Assembly: GCF_003479405.1 (NCBI RefSeq)
Contig: NZ_QUHB01000008.1
Span: 62,001 to 126,000, forward strand
DNA from: Eubacterium sp. AF16-48
GTDB taxonomy: Bacteria; Bacillota; Clostridia; Lachnospirales; Lachnospiraceae
Reading direction: 5' to 3'
Length of the DNA: 64,000 nt
The position numbers were made by a program, and so were the translations under genes. Shown piece after piece: positions 36,554-44,436 of this stretch (position 1 is its first letter; every line of letters starts with the position of its first letter). The notes beneath the pieces are model-generated. The model ran no database searches. It saw only the letters and a program-made list of their open reading frames with translations, and was not told where the DNA came from.

Positions 36554-36642
36554 TTAAATGATTTTATTCAGATGAAAGAAAATCATCTGTTATAAGATAA
36601 AACAATGTTAACAATTATATAAGAAAGGATAGGGATAACAAT

Positions 36643-37419
36643 ATGAGAAAAGGATTAATTAGTAAGAAAATCGTAGCATATGTTTGTGCAGCAACTATGA
36701 TGTTCTGTGGATTCGCAGGCATTACTAAGGCTACACCTGTAGCAGCAGCAGAAACAGAGATCCAGCTTGACGATGCAGCAAGTGGAATGAATAAGACATT
36801 ACACATTGACAAAGCAGCAAAGGGTTCAAAAGATGATTTGATGTATGCATATCAGGGATTTGTAACATTTAAGGATCTTGCTGATAAGAGTTTTAAGTAT
36901 CTTAAGATTACATACACAGGTGATATTACAACTTTAAGATTTGAATTTAATGAAAAAACTTCAAATACAAATCAGGGACCGTTCTGGTTTGATGCTGAGC
37001 AGGATACACACTTTGTAACAGCAGACGGAAGTGATATTCCTTTGGTTGGTAAAAACACAACAATCGTTATTGACCTTGAAAAATCAGGTGTTGATATGAG
37101 CAAGTATAACAATGGTATTCATATGCATGCTAACTCAACAACAGATGCAGCATTTGATGTAACACTTAAGGATTGTGTATTGTCATCAGTTGCACCAGCT
37201 ACAACTGGTTCAAAGACAGCAACCAAACCTGGAGACAGCAAGAGTAAGACAGATGAACAGGTAACAGATGCAAACGGAAATGTTACACCAACACAGAACT
37301 CAACAAATGCACCTTCAACAGGTTCACCTATGTGGCCAATCGCAGCAGGTGTAGGTGGAATCGTAGTTGCAGCAGCAGCTTTCGTAGTTTCAAGATCAAA
37401 GAAATTTAAAGAAAACTAA
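36643..37419 (+). CDS. Cell-surface protein with a type-B copy of the unassigned domain
   Basis: A 258-residue protein. Signal peptide (1-30, nearly the same as that of the next gene); one type-B domain (about 33-183) with LDDAASGMNKTLHIDKAAKG, FKYLKITYTGDITTLRFEFN, GPFWFDAEQD, VIDLEKSGVDM and IHMHANSTTD; a Thr/Ser-rich stretch; and the tail APSTGSPMWPIAAGVGG plus membrane helix and RSKKFKEN. APSTG is a plausible variant sortase motif. The shared YKYLKITYTG, WF, VIDLEKSGVD and IH.H elements show types A and B are diverged copies of one fold. Confidence 0.8.
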   Translation: MRKGLISKKIVAYVCAATMMFCGFAGITKATPVAAAETEIQLDDAASGMNKTLHIDKAAKGSKDDLMYAYQGFVTFKDLADKSFKYLKITYTGDITTLRFEFNEKTSNTNQGPFWFDAEQDTHFVTADGSDIPLVGKNTTIVIDLEKSGVDMSKYNNGIHMHANSTTDAAFDVTLKDCVLSSVAPATTGSKTATKPGDSKSKTDEQVTDANGNVTPTQNSTNAPSTGSPMWPIAAGVGGIVVAAAAFVVSRSKKFKEN

Positions 37420-37440
37420 TTTAATATTTATGAATTTATT

Positions 37441-37470
37441 CAGGTGTCAGGGACGGTCCTTTGACACCTG
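37441..37470. repeat. REP-like palindromic element
   Basis: CAGGTGTCA-GGGACGGTCCTT-TGACACCTG is a near-perfect palindrome. The core TGTCAGGGACGGTYCTTTGACA resembles a dispersed intergenic palindrome I know from many Firmicutes. It may also act as a weak terminator or RNA stabiliser between two surface-protein genes. Confidence 0.6.
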
Positions 37471-37526
37471 ATATAAAATATAATAACAATTAATTTACAA
37501 ATTTATGAAAGGACAGGGGTAATTAT

Positions 37527-39404
37527 ATGAGAAAAGGTTTATTTACCAAGAAAATCGTAGCATATGTTTGTGCAGCAACTATGGTATTTAGCAGTTTTGC
37601 AGGTGTCAGTGTTGTAAATAACACAAATGTAATTGCAGACGAAACAAAGGCTGACATTGTATTAAATGATACAGGTTCACCACTTATTAAGACATGGGGT
37701 TCAGCAGATGGTGAAGGATATGCATATGAAGGATATGTATACTGTGGAGACGTTAGCTCAGATTACAAATATCTTCAGATTACATATTCAGGAGACGCAA
37801 CAGCATTGAAAGAAGCTCGTTGGGAACTTTTAGGAAAAGATGATAAGGCATTAGGAACATATTGGTTCTCACAGAATGATCAGGGAACATTTAAGACAAC
37901 TGATGATACATTAGTTCCTGCACCAACAGAAACAGCACAGACAGTAGTAATCGACTTAGAAAAGACAGGTGTTGATTTATCAGCATCAGGAGTTAATGCA
38001 TTCCATTTCCATAACACAAAAGGAAACGGAACATTATCAATAACAGATGCAAGATTTATGACATCATTACCAGCAGAAGATACAAAGGCTGACATTGTAT
38101 TAAATGATACAGGTTCACCACTTATTAAAACATGGGGTTCAGCAGATGGTGAAGGATATGCATATGAAGGATATGTATACTGTGGAGACGTTAGCTCAGA
38201 TTACAAATATCTTCAGATTACATATTCAGGAGCTGCAACAGCATTGAAAGAAGCTCGTTGGGAACTTTTAGGGAAAGATGATAAGGCATTAGGAACATAT
38301 TGGTTCTCACAGAATGATCAGGGAACATTTAAGACAACTGATGATACATTAGTTCCTGCACCAACAGAAACAGCACAGACAGTAGTAATCGACTTAGAAA
38401 AGACAGGCGTTGATTTATCAGCATCAGGAATTAATGCATTCCATTTCCATAACACAAAAGGAAACGGTGCATTAACAATAACAGATGCAAGATTCATCAC
38501 AAAGGTTCCTGAAGAAGTTACAACACCTGCACCAACAGAGGCACCAACAGAAGGACCTACAGAAGCACCAACAACACCACAGCCAACAACAGCAGCAGAT
38601 CCTTCAACAGGAATTAAGCTTGATGATGTTGCAAGTGGAATGAACAAGACATTACACATTGACAAAGCTGCAAGTGGCGCTACAGATGGTATCAAGTACG
38701 CATACTTAGGATTTGTTACATTTAAAGATTTAGCTACAAAGGATTTCAGATATCTTAAATTAACATATACAGGTGATATTACAAGCTTAAGATTTGAATT
38801 TAATGAAAAGGCAACAAACGCAAATCAGGGACCTTTCTGGTTCGATGCAGAACAGGATGTTCACTTTGTAACAGCTGACGGAAGCCCAATCCAGTTAGTT
38901 GGAAACAATACAACAGTTGTTATTGACCTTGTAGCTTCAGGTGTAGATATGAGCAAGTACAATAATGGTATTCATATGCATGGTAACTCAACAACAGATG
39001 CTGCATTTGATGTAACAATTAAAGATGCAGTATTATATGGTGGAGTACCTACACCACAGCCAACAACAGTTGCACCTACAAAGAAACCTACAGTTAAGGT
39101 ATCAAGACCTGGTACTGCTTCAGTTAAGAAAGCTACAAAGAAGAAAGCTTCAGCAAAGGTTAAGATTAGCCTTAAGAAAGTTAAGAAAGCAAAAGGATAT
39201 TATGTACAGATTTCAACTTCTAAGAAGTTCAAGAAAGTTCTTGTAAAGAAATATGTAAAGAAAGTATCATTTACACTTAAGAGCAAAAAGATTAAGAATA
39301 AAAAGAAACTTTACGTTAGAGCAAAAGCTTACAAGCTTAACGGAAAGAAGAAAGTTCTTTCTAAGAAGTGGTCAAAAGTTAAGAAAGTAAAAATTACAAA
39401 ATAA
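37527..39404 (+). CDS. Large cell-surface protein with three copies of the unassigned domain and Lys-rich tail
   Basis: A 625-residue secreted protein. Signal peptide (1-33); two nearly identical type-A domains (about 40-185 and 186-330); a Thr/Pro/Glu linker; one type-B domain (about 372-508); a second linker; and a Lys-rich fibronectin-III-like domain (about 530-625) as in the GH16 and GH87 proteins. It lacks the membrane tail of its two neighbours, so it may be held by charge on the wall. No catalytic motif is visible. The tandem layout is that of a multivalent binding protein (inference). Confidence 0.8.
   Translation: MRKGLFTKKIVAYVCAATMVFSSFAGVSVVNNTNVIADETKADIVLNDTGSPLIKTWGSADGEGYAYEGYVYCGDVSSDYKYLQITYSGDATALKEARWELLGKDDKALGTYWFSQNDQGTFKTTDDTLVPAPTETAQTVVIDLEKTGVDLSASGVNAFHFHNTKGNGTLSITDARFMTSLPAEDTKADIVLNDTGSPLIKTWGSADGEGYAYEGYVYCGDVSSDYKYLQITYSGAATALKEARWELLGKDDKALGTYWFSQNDQGTFKTTDDTLVPAPTETAQTVVIDLEKTGVDLSASGINAFHFHNTKGNGALTITDARFITKVPEEVTTPAPTEAPTEGPTEAPTTPQPTTAADPSTGIKLDDVASGMNKTLHIDKAASGATDGIKYAYLGFVTFKDLATKDFRYLKLTYTGDITSLRFEFNEKATNANQGPFWFDAEQDVHFVTADGSPIQLVGNNTTVVIDLVASGVDMSKYNNGIHMHGNSTTDAAFDVTIKDAVLYGGVPTPQPTTVAPTKKPTVKVSRPGTASVKKATKKKASAKVKISLKKVKKAKGYYVQISTSKKFKKVLVKKYVKKVSFTLKSKKIKNKKKLYVRAKAYKLNGKKKVLSKKWSKVKKVKITK
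37644..38507 (+). repeat. 438-bp in-frame tandem duplication
   Basis: Two direct copies with an exact 438-bp (146-codon) offset, starting at the shared ACAAAGGCTGACATTGT at 37644 and 38082. They differ at only a handful of bases until about 38490, including silent sites, so the duplication is recent or is kept alike by gene conversion. Confidence 0.9.
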
Positions 39405-39433
39405 TTTTAAAATATTAATTTAGACTATGAAAA

Positions 39434-39477
39434 GAAAATAACCTATAGTGGGGAAAACGCTATAGGTTATTTTTCTA
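39434..39477 (+). terminator. Terminator after the surface-protein run
   Basis: GAAAATAACCTATAG pairs with CTATAGGTTATTTTTC around an 11-base loop with a T-rich tail. Confidence 0.85.
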
Positions 39478-39511
39478 TCGTAAAAAAGTTTTTACTAAGC
39501 AAGAAGGAGAT

Positions 39512-41779
39512 ATGAATTTGAGAAAGATAGTAAAACAAATAATCGTTATGGGAATGGCAGTTATGTTGACTATCCAACCGGGATATATGGGAAATGATAA
39601 TAAAAAGGTATATGGTGCAGAAAGCACTAAGGCTGATAGTTTTTATTTACCGTCTGCCAATGCAAATGGTGTAATAGGGGCAACTATGCCATATACAAGA
39701 TATGATACTGAAAAAGCCAGCCTGGCAGGAGGTGCTGTAATTGCAAAATCAGATAGTTATTCTAATTCAAGCATTGCAACACAAGCATCAAATCAGTCCT
39801 ATGCAAGACTTCCAAAAAGTGGTTCGTCAGTAGAATGGACAATGGAAACGTCAGGAGATGGCGTTACAATGAGATTCACAATGCCGGATTCAAGTGACGG
39901 AAAGGGAAAAACAGGTTCTCTTGATGTATACGTAAATGGAAAATTGGCAGAGAAAGTAAACTTAACATCTTATTATATGTGGCAGTATTTTGCTGCGGGA
40001 AAAGGACATCCAAGTGATACTAATAACGGTGGGTATCCATTATTTGCCTTCGACGAAGTTCATTTTAAATTAAACAAATCACTGAAAAAAGGTGATAAGA
40101 TAAAAATACAAAACAGTGGTGCAGGAAATATGGAATATGGTGTTGATTTCATTGAGGTAGAACAGGTACAAGGTGAAATTAAACAACCGGCAAATTCCTT
40201 AAGCGTAGTGGATTATGGAGCAAAGCCAAATGATGATACAGATGATGCAACAGCCATAAATAATTGCTTATATGCTGCTAAAAATATGAAAAAAGATGTA
40301 TATTTTCCAGCGGGAACATACAAAATGAGTAAAAAAATGAAGATTTTAGGGGAAAATATTAAAGTAACCGGTGCTGGAATGTGGTATACAAATATACAGT
40401 TTACAAGTGACCAGCAAGGTGGCGGTGGTGTAACGGGAAAATGCAAAAATGTTGAAATAAGTAATATGTACTTAAATTCAAATTTACGTTCACGTTACAG
40501 TGAAAGCGCTAACTACAAATGTTTTGCAGATGTTTTTGAAGGCGGTTCAGTTATTCATGACATTTGGGAAGAACATTTTGAGTGTGGTTTCTGGCTTGGT
40601 GATTATGACAGAGACACAAACTATTCAGATGGTTTAAAAATCGTAAATAGCAGAATAAGAAACAATTTAGCTGATGGTGTTAACTTCTGTCAGGGAACAA
40701 GCAACGCTGCAGTATACAATTGTTCAGTAAGAAATAATGGTGATGACGGTCTTGCAATGTGGAACAATGATTATTGTTCAAAGGATGAAGAAAAAAATGT
40801 ATTCGCATACAATACCGTAGAATTTAACTGGAGAGCCGGTGGAATTGCTGTGTATGGTGGAAACGGACATAAGATTTATAACAACTATATTTGTGATACA
40901 ACTATGTCCTGTGGTATACATTTAAATACTGTTTTTCCAGGTCATAAGTTTAATAATAATAAAGACGGAATAAAATTTGACAATAACATAATAATCAAAT
41001 CCGGTTGCTCAAAGGACTCATGGAATGGAACTATGGCAGCCATTGATATAACAGGTGGTGTTAAGAACGTTACATTTAGCAATACAAAAATTTATGAAGC
41101 ACAGCATGATGGCATACGTGTAGGGCAGGACTGTAGCAATATTATTTTCAACAATACTAAGATATACAAGTCAGGTGCTGATGGAAACACTTCCAGAAAA
41201 GGAGCTGCATTGTATTTAGATACAGCACAAAATGTTATATTTAACAATATAGAAATTGCAAAGAGTGCCTATAGTAATGCAGCCGGATGGCCAATATATT
41301 CACATATCTATGGTACGGTTAATACCAACAATATTAAAAATTATGTTAATGTAAGCAGTAAGGAATATACAATTCCTTCATACCCTAAGGCAGGAACATT
41401 TAGCACAGGTAAACCTTCAAATGGCGGAAGTGAAAATCCAACAACAAAACCTACGGTAAAGCCAACGGTTAAACCAATTGTAAAGGTTAATGTAACTAAG
41501 GTTAAAAGTGCATCTAAAAAGCGTGCTTCTTACAAAATAAAAATAAGTCTTAAGAAAGCAAAATCCGTAACGGGATATCAGATACAGATTGCTACAAACA
41601 AGAAATTTAAGAAGGTTTTAGTATCTAAAAAAGTAAAGAAATACAAATTTGTACTTAAATCATCTAAAATTAAAAACAAAAAGACCTTGTATCTTAGAGC
41701 AAGAGCGTATAAAGTAGTTAGTAAAAAGACTTATGTAAGCAATTGGACAAAAGCTAAAAAGGTTAAAGTGACTAAGTAG
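39512..41779 (+). CDS. Secreted GH87 alpha-1,3-glucanase (mutanase/mycodextranase type)
   Basis: A 755-residue secreted protein. Signal peptide (1-35); an N-terminal beta-sandwich module (about 38-225); a right-handed beta-helix (about 230-620) opening SVVDYGAKPNDDTDD; a TKPTVKPTVKP linker; and the Lys-rich fibronectin-III-like tail (about 660-755). The acidic triad D388 (LADGVNF), D411 and D412 (NGDDGLAMW) has the +23/+24 spacing that I recall for the catalytic residues of GH87 alpha-1,3-glucanases. The enzyme would cut alpha-1,3-glucan of fungal walls or streptococcal mutan outside the cell. It has its own AAGGAGAT site behind a terminator; no copy of the LacI operator is seen before it. 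Confidence 0.8.
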   Translation: MNLRKIVKQIIVMGMAVMLTIQPGYMGNDNKKVYGAESTKADSFYLPSANANGVIGATMPYTRYDTEKASLAGGAVIAKSDSYSNSSIATQASNQSYARLPKSGSSVEWTMETSGDGVTMRFTMPDSSDGKGKTGSLDVYVNGKLAEKVNLTSYYMWQYFAAGKGHPSDTNNGGYPLFAFDEVHFKLNKSLKKGDKIKIQNSGAGNMEYGVDFIEVEQVQGEIKQPANSLSVVDYGAKPNDDTDDATAINNCLYAAKNMKKDVYFPAGTYKMSKKMKILGENIKVTGAGMWYTNIQFTSDQQGGGGVTGKCKNVEISNMYLNSNLRSRYSESANYKCFADVFEGGSVIHDIWEEHFECGFWLGDYDRDTNYSDGLKIVNSRIRNNLADGVNFCQGTSNAAVYNCSVRNNGDDGLAMWNNDYCSKDEEKNVFAYNTVEFNWRAGGIAVYGGNGHKIYNNYICDTTMSCGIHLNTVFPGHKFNNNKDGIKFDNNIIIKSGCSKDSWNGTMAAIDITGGVKNVTFSNTKIYEAQHDGIRVGQDCSNIIFNNTKIYKSGADGNTSRKGAALYLDTAQNVIFNNIEIAKSAYSNAAGWPIYSHIYGTVNTNNIKNYVNVSSKEYTIPSYPKAGTFSTGKPSNGGSENPTTKPTVKPTVKPIVKVNVTKVKSASKKRASYKIKISLKKAKSVTGYQIQIATNKKFKKVLVSKKVKKYKFVLKSSKIKNKKTLYLRARAYKVVSKKTYVSNWTKAKKVKVTK

Positions 41780-41875
41780 AGTCTACAGAATTAAAATTAG
41801 CAAATAAAGTTCATAGGATAAAGTCCGTAAAATTAAAATGAAGGGAAGAAGATTTAATATCTTTTGGGTGAAAGT

Positions 41876-42412
41876 ATGGCACATTTATATTTTACAAGAC
41901 ATGGACAGACCTTTTGGAATGTTGAAAACAAAATTTGTGGAGCAACGGATATAGGTCTGACAGAGTTAGGACACAGTCAGGCTAAGGAGCTGGGCGAAAA
42001 AATATTACAACAGGGAATACATATTGATGAAATATTATATTCCCCATTATCCCGTGCCGCAGATACGGCAAAGCATATTTCCCGGATTACGGGAATACCT
42101 ATGAGGGAAGAAAAGAGACTGACGGAACAGAATTTTGGAAAATATGAATCAACAGCCAGAAATGGTGAAGAATTTAAAGTGGCAAAGACAAATTTTATAT
42201 GTAGTTTTGATGGCGGTGAAACAATGTTACACCTGGCACAAAGAATATATAATTTGTTAGATGAAATCAAGCAACAGCCGGATAAGGTATATCTGTTGGT
42301 TGCTCATAATGGAATATCAAGAGTGGTAAATTCGTATTTTTACGATATGACAAATGAAGAGTTTGCAGCATTTGGCATTAAAAACTGTGAAATTAGAAAA
42401 TATGAGTTTTAA
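41876..42412 (+). CDS. Histidine phosphatase family protein (phosphoglycerate mutase-like)
   Basis: A 178-residue cytosolic enzyme. RHGQTFWN near the N-terminus carries the phosphorylated His; a second Arg is in SPLSRAADTA, the acidic residue in LTEQNFGKYE and the second His in LLVAHNGISR. The start at 41876 has GGGTGAAAG upstream; the TTG at 41864 is an alternative. Such enzymes act on sugar phosphates or cofactor phosphates; the substrate cannot be told here. Confidence 0.88.
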   Translation: MAHLYFTRHGQTFWNVENKICGATDIGLTELGHSQAKELGEKILQQGIHIDEILYSPLSRAADTAKHISRITGIPMREEKRLTEQNFGKYESTARNGEEFKVAKTNFICSFDGGETMLHLAQRIYNLLDEIKQQPDKVYLLVAHNGISRVVNSYFYDMTNEEFAAFGIKNCEIRKYEF

Positions 42413-42425
42413 GCTTAATTAGAAA

Positions 42426-42498
42426 AAGGCTATTGCATCCTAAGGGGACTTGCCAAAGTATGACTTTGGAAACGTACCCTAGGACAATAGTTTTTTTT
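42426..42498. terminator. Long terminator hairpin between convergent genes
   Basis: CTATTG..TCCTA..GGG pairs with CCCTAGGA.CAATAG, topped by CCAAAGT/ACTTTGG, then eight T residues. Confidence 0.8.
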
Positions 42499-42506
42499 AA
42501 TAAAAA

Positions 42507-42776
42507 TTAGATGGCTTTATATCCACATTCAAATTTGGTTTTTGCTTCCTGAACTTTCTTGCTTTCTGCGGCAGGTGTAGGATAAAATCCCATAGTGTGC
42601 ATCTGATTAAATACATCTACCTGAATTTCGTGTTCCTTGCTTAAAAGGTTAAGCATAGTTTCACGAAGATTGTCATGGACGCATTCGTTAGCACCTAAAT
42701 TATAAAGGTTAGTGGCATTTTTTTCAGTATTAAGGGCATCCCCTAAAATTTCCTTTTCTGTATAAATTTCGTTCAT
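42507..42776 (-). CDS. CotF-like spore coat protein
   Basis: An 89-residue helical protein of the CotF/ferritin-like coat family (YTEKEILGDALNTEKNATNLYNLGANEC, MLNLLSKEHEIQVDVFNQMHTMGFYPTP). The ATG at 42776 is chosen because GGGGGAT precedes it; the TTG at 42791 lies within the preceding stop region. It is the second gene of a pair with another small coat-like protein. It implies a spore-forming lineage, even if the strain does not sporulate. Confidence 0.8.
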   Translation of the reverse strand: MNEIYTEKEILGDALNTEKNATNLYNLGANECVHDNLRETMLNLLSKEHEIQVDVFNQMHTMGFYPTPAAESKKVQEAKTKFECGYKAI

Positions 42777-42791
42777 TTTTAAATCCCCCAA

Positions 42792-42974
42792 TTATTTCAA
42801 ATAAGAATAAATTTCATTAAAATGTCCCTGATGCTTGTCGGCGATACTTAACATTTGCTGTTTTATAGTCTCATCCTTACTGTGATTTGCAAGCATCTGA
42901 AACTTTTTAACTAAAAGTTCCTCTTCATTTAATAAATCCTGAACAACTGACAGTTCTTTTTCTGAAATATCCAT
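42792..42974 (-). CDS. Small CotF-like coat protein
   Basis: A 60-residue helical protein (ISEKELSVVQDLLNEEELLVKKFQMLANHSKDETIKQQML). Pattern and length fit the short CotF-related proteins often found in front of a CotF gene in Clostridia. It has an AGGAGG site and is followed after 15 bases by the second coat gene. Confidence 0.75.
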   Translation of the reverse strand: MDISEKELSVVQDLLNEEELLVKKFQMLANHSKDETIKQQMLSIADKHQGHFNEIYSYLK

Positions 42975-43080
42975 GTTTCCTCCTTTTTTAACATAAATTA
43001 TTGACTTTAATAGTATGTTAAAATAAGATAGAAAAATGTATGGAATAATTTTGAAAAATTAAAATGAAAAAGGAGACGTA

Positions 43081-43863
43081 ATGGAATTAGAGGTAATTAG
43101 AGGAGTTTTAATTCCCTTTGCAGGAACATCTCTTGGAGCAGCATGTGTACTGTTTATGAAAAGGAATTTAAATATAAAGGTGCAGAAGGCACTTACAGGA
43201 TTTGCGGCAGGAGTAATGGTGGCAGCATCAATATGGAGTTTGCTTATCCCGGCTATAGAACAGTCGCAAAGTATGGGAAAGCTTTCCTTTGTCCCTGCTG
43301 TAATTGGATTTTGGGTAGGGATATTGTTTTTACTCTTATTAGATAAAACGATTCCCCACTTGCATATGAACAGTAACGAAGCAGAAGGACCTCATGTGAA
43401 ACTAAAAAAAACTACAATGCTTGTCCTTGCTGTTACACTTCATAATATTCCGGAGGGGATGGCTGTAGGAGTAGTTTTTGCGGCAATGCTTATGCCTAAT
43501 AGTGAAATATCTTCTATGGGGGCATTAGCTTTAGCAATTGGAATTGCAATACAGAATTTCCCGGAAGGTGCCATTATATCCATGCCGTTAAAGGCAGAAG
43601 GCGAAAGTAAGACAAAGGCATTTATATATGGAGTTCTTTCAGGGGCAGTGGAACCGGTAGCAGCAGTTTTAACTATTTTGGCTGCGGGGATAATTGTTCC
43701 GGTGCTACCATACTTACTAAGCTTTGCAGCAGGAGCCATGTTATATGTGGTAGTAGAAGAATTGATTCCTGAAATGTCAGAAGGAAAACATTCTAATATT
43801 GGAACTTTAATGTTTTCTTTGGGATTTACAATTATGATGACATTAGATGTGGCATTAGGCTAA
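43081..43863 (+). CDS. ZIP family divalent metal transporter
   Basis: A 260-residue membrane protein with eight helices. HNIPEGMAVG in helix 4 and QNFPEGAIISMPL in helix 5 are the paired metal-binding motifs of ZIP transporters (ZupT-like), which bring zinc or iron into the cytoplasm. The usual His-rich loop is short (PHLHMNSNEAEGPH). It has an AAAGGAGA site and ends at a bidirectional terminator. Confidence 0.9.
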   Translation: MELEVIRGVLIPFAGTSLGAACVLFMKRNLNIKVQKALTGFAAGVMVAASIWSLLIPAIEQSQSMGKLSFVPAVIGFWVGILFLLLLDKTIPHLHMNSNEAEGPHVKLKKTTMLVLAVTLHNIPEGMAVGVVFAAMLMPNSEISSMGALALAIGIAIQNFPEGAIISMPLKAEGESKTKAFIYGVLSGAVEPVAAVLTILAAGIIVPVLPYLLSFAAGAMLYVVVEELIPEMSEGKHSNIGTLMFSLGFTIMMTLDVALG

Positions 43864-43883
43864 AATCAAAATTAAATACTTAT

Positions 43884-43924
43884 AAAAAACGTATATCCCT
43901 GGAAAAGGAATATACGTTTTTTTA
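43884..43924. terminator. Bidirectional terminator (ZIP / CBS genes)
   Basis: AAAAAACGTATAT and ATATACGTTTTTTT pair around a small inner stem, with A and T runs on both sides. Confidence 0.85.
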
Positions 43925-43926
43925 GG

Positions 43927-44340
43927 TTAATTAATTTTTTCATCTAACTTATTTGCCAGATAGAGGATAACATCTTTTCGGGTTATAATTCCAATAAACA
44001 CATTATTATCATCTACCACAGGCACAAAGTTCTGATTGGTTATTTTATCAAATAATTCTTCCATAGAAACTGAAATGTGGATGGCTTTGTTATCCCTTCG
44101 TCGGTTTATGGATGTAATGGGGATTCCCTCCATTTGCTTAAGGGAAGGAAAGTCATTGCTTTTTAAACACCAAAGCAAATCGCCTTCTGTAATAGTTCCT
44201 ATGTATTTTCCGTCCTTACCTAAAAGGGGAATGGCTGTGTATCCGTGATGCTCCATTTTTTCAAGAGCCTGTCTGAATGTATCATCTTCTTCAACATGTG
44301 AAACATTCTCCTTTGGAGTAAGGAAAAATAAAATATTCAT
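43927..44340 (-). CDS. CBS-domain protein
   Basis: A 137-residue protein made of two CBS domains (about 8-68 and 75-135: TFRQALEKMEHHGYTAIPLLGKDGKYIGTITEGDLLW; NFVPVVDDNNVFIGIITRKDVI). Such pairs bind adenine nucleotides such as AMP, ATP or c-di-AMP and act as sensors. No enzyme domain is attached. A CGGAGG site supports the start. The partner is unknown. Confidence 0.88.
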   Translation of the reverse strand: MNILFFLTPKENVSHVEEDDTFRQALEKMEHHGYTAIPLLGKDGKYIGTITEGDLLWCLKSNDFPSLKQMEGIPITSINRRRDNKAIHISVSMEELFDKITNQNFVPVVDDNNVFIGIITRKDVILYLANKLDEKIN

Positions 44341-44436
44341 ATATTATATCCTCCGTATTAAAAACTCATACTCAAACATTCTATCAGAAAAATATGAGTA
44401 AAGCCATAGAGGACACAAAAAGTTAACATGTTTATT

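Noticed and set aside
38318-38695. Minus-strand frame opposite the duplicated surface domain
   Set aside because: It is repeated only because the sense strand is duplicated (the same frame occurs at 37880); no coding signals.
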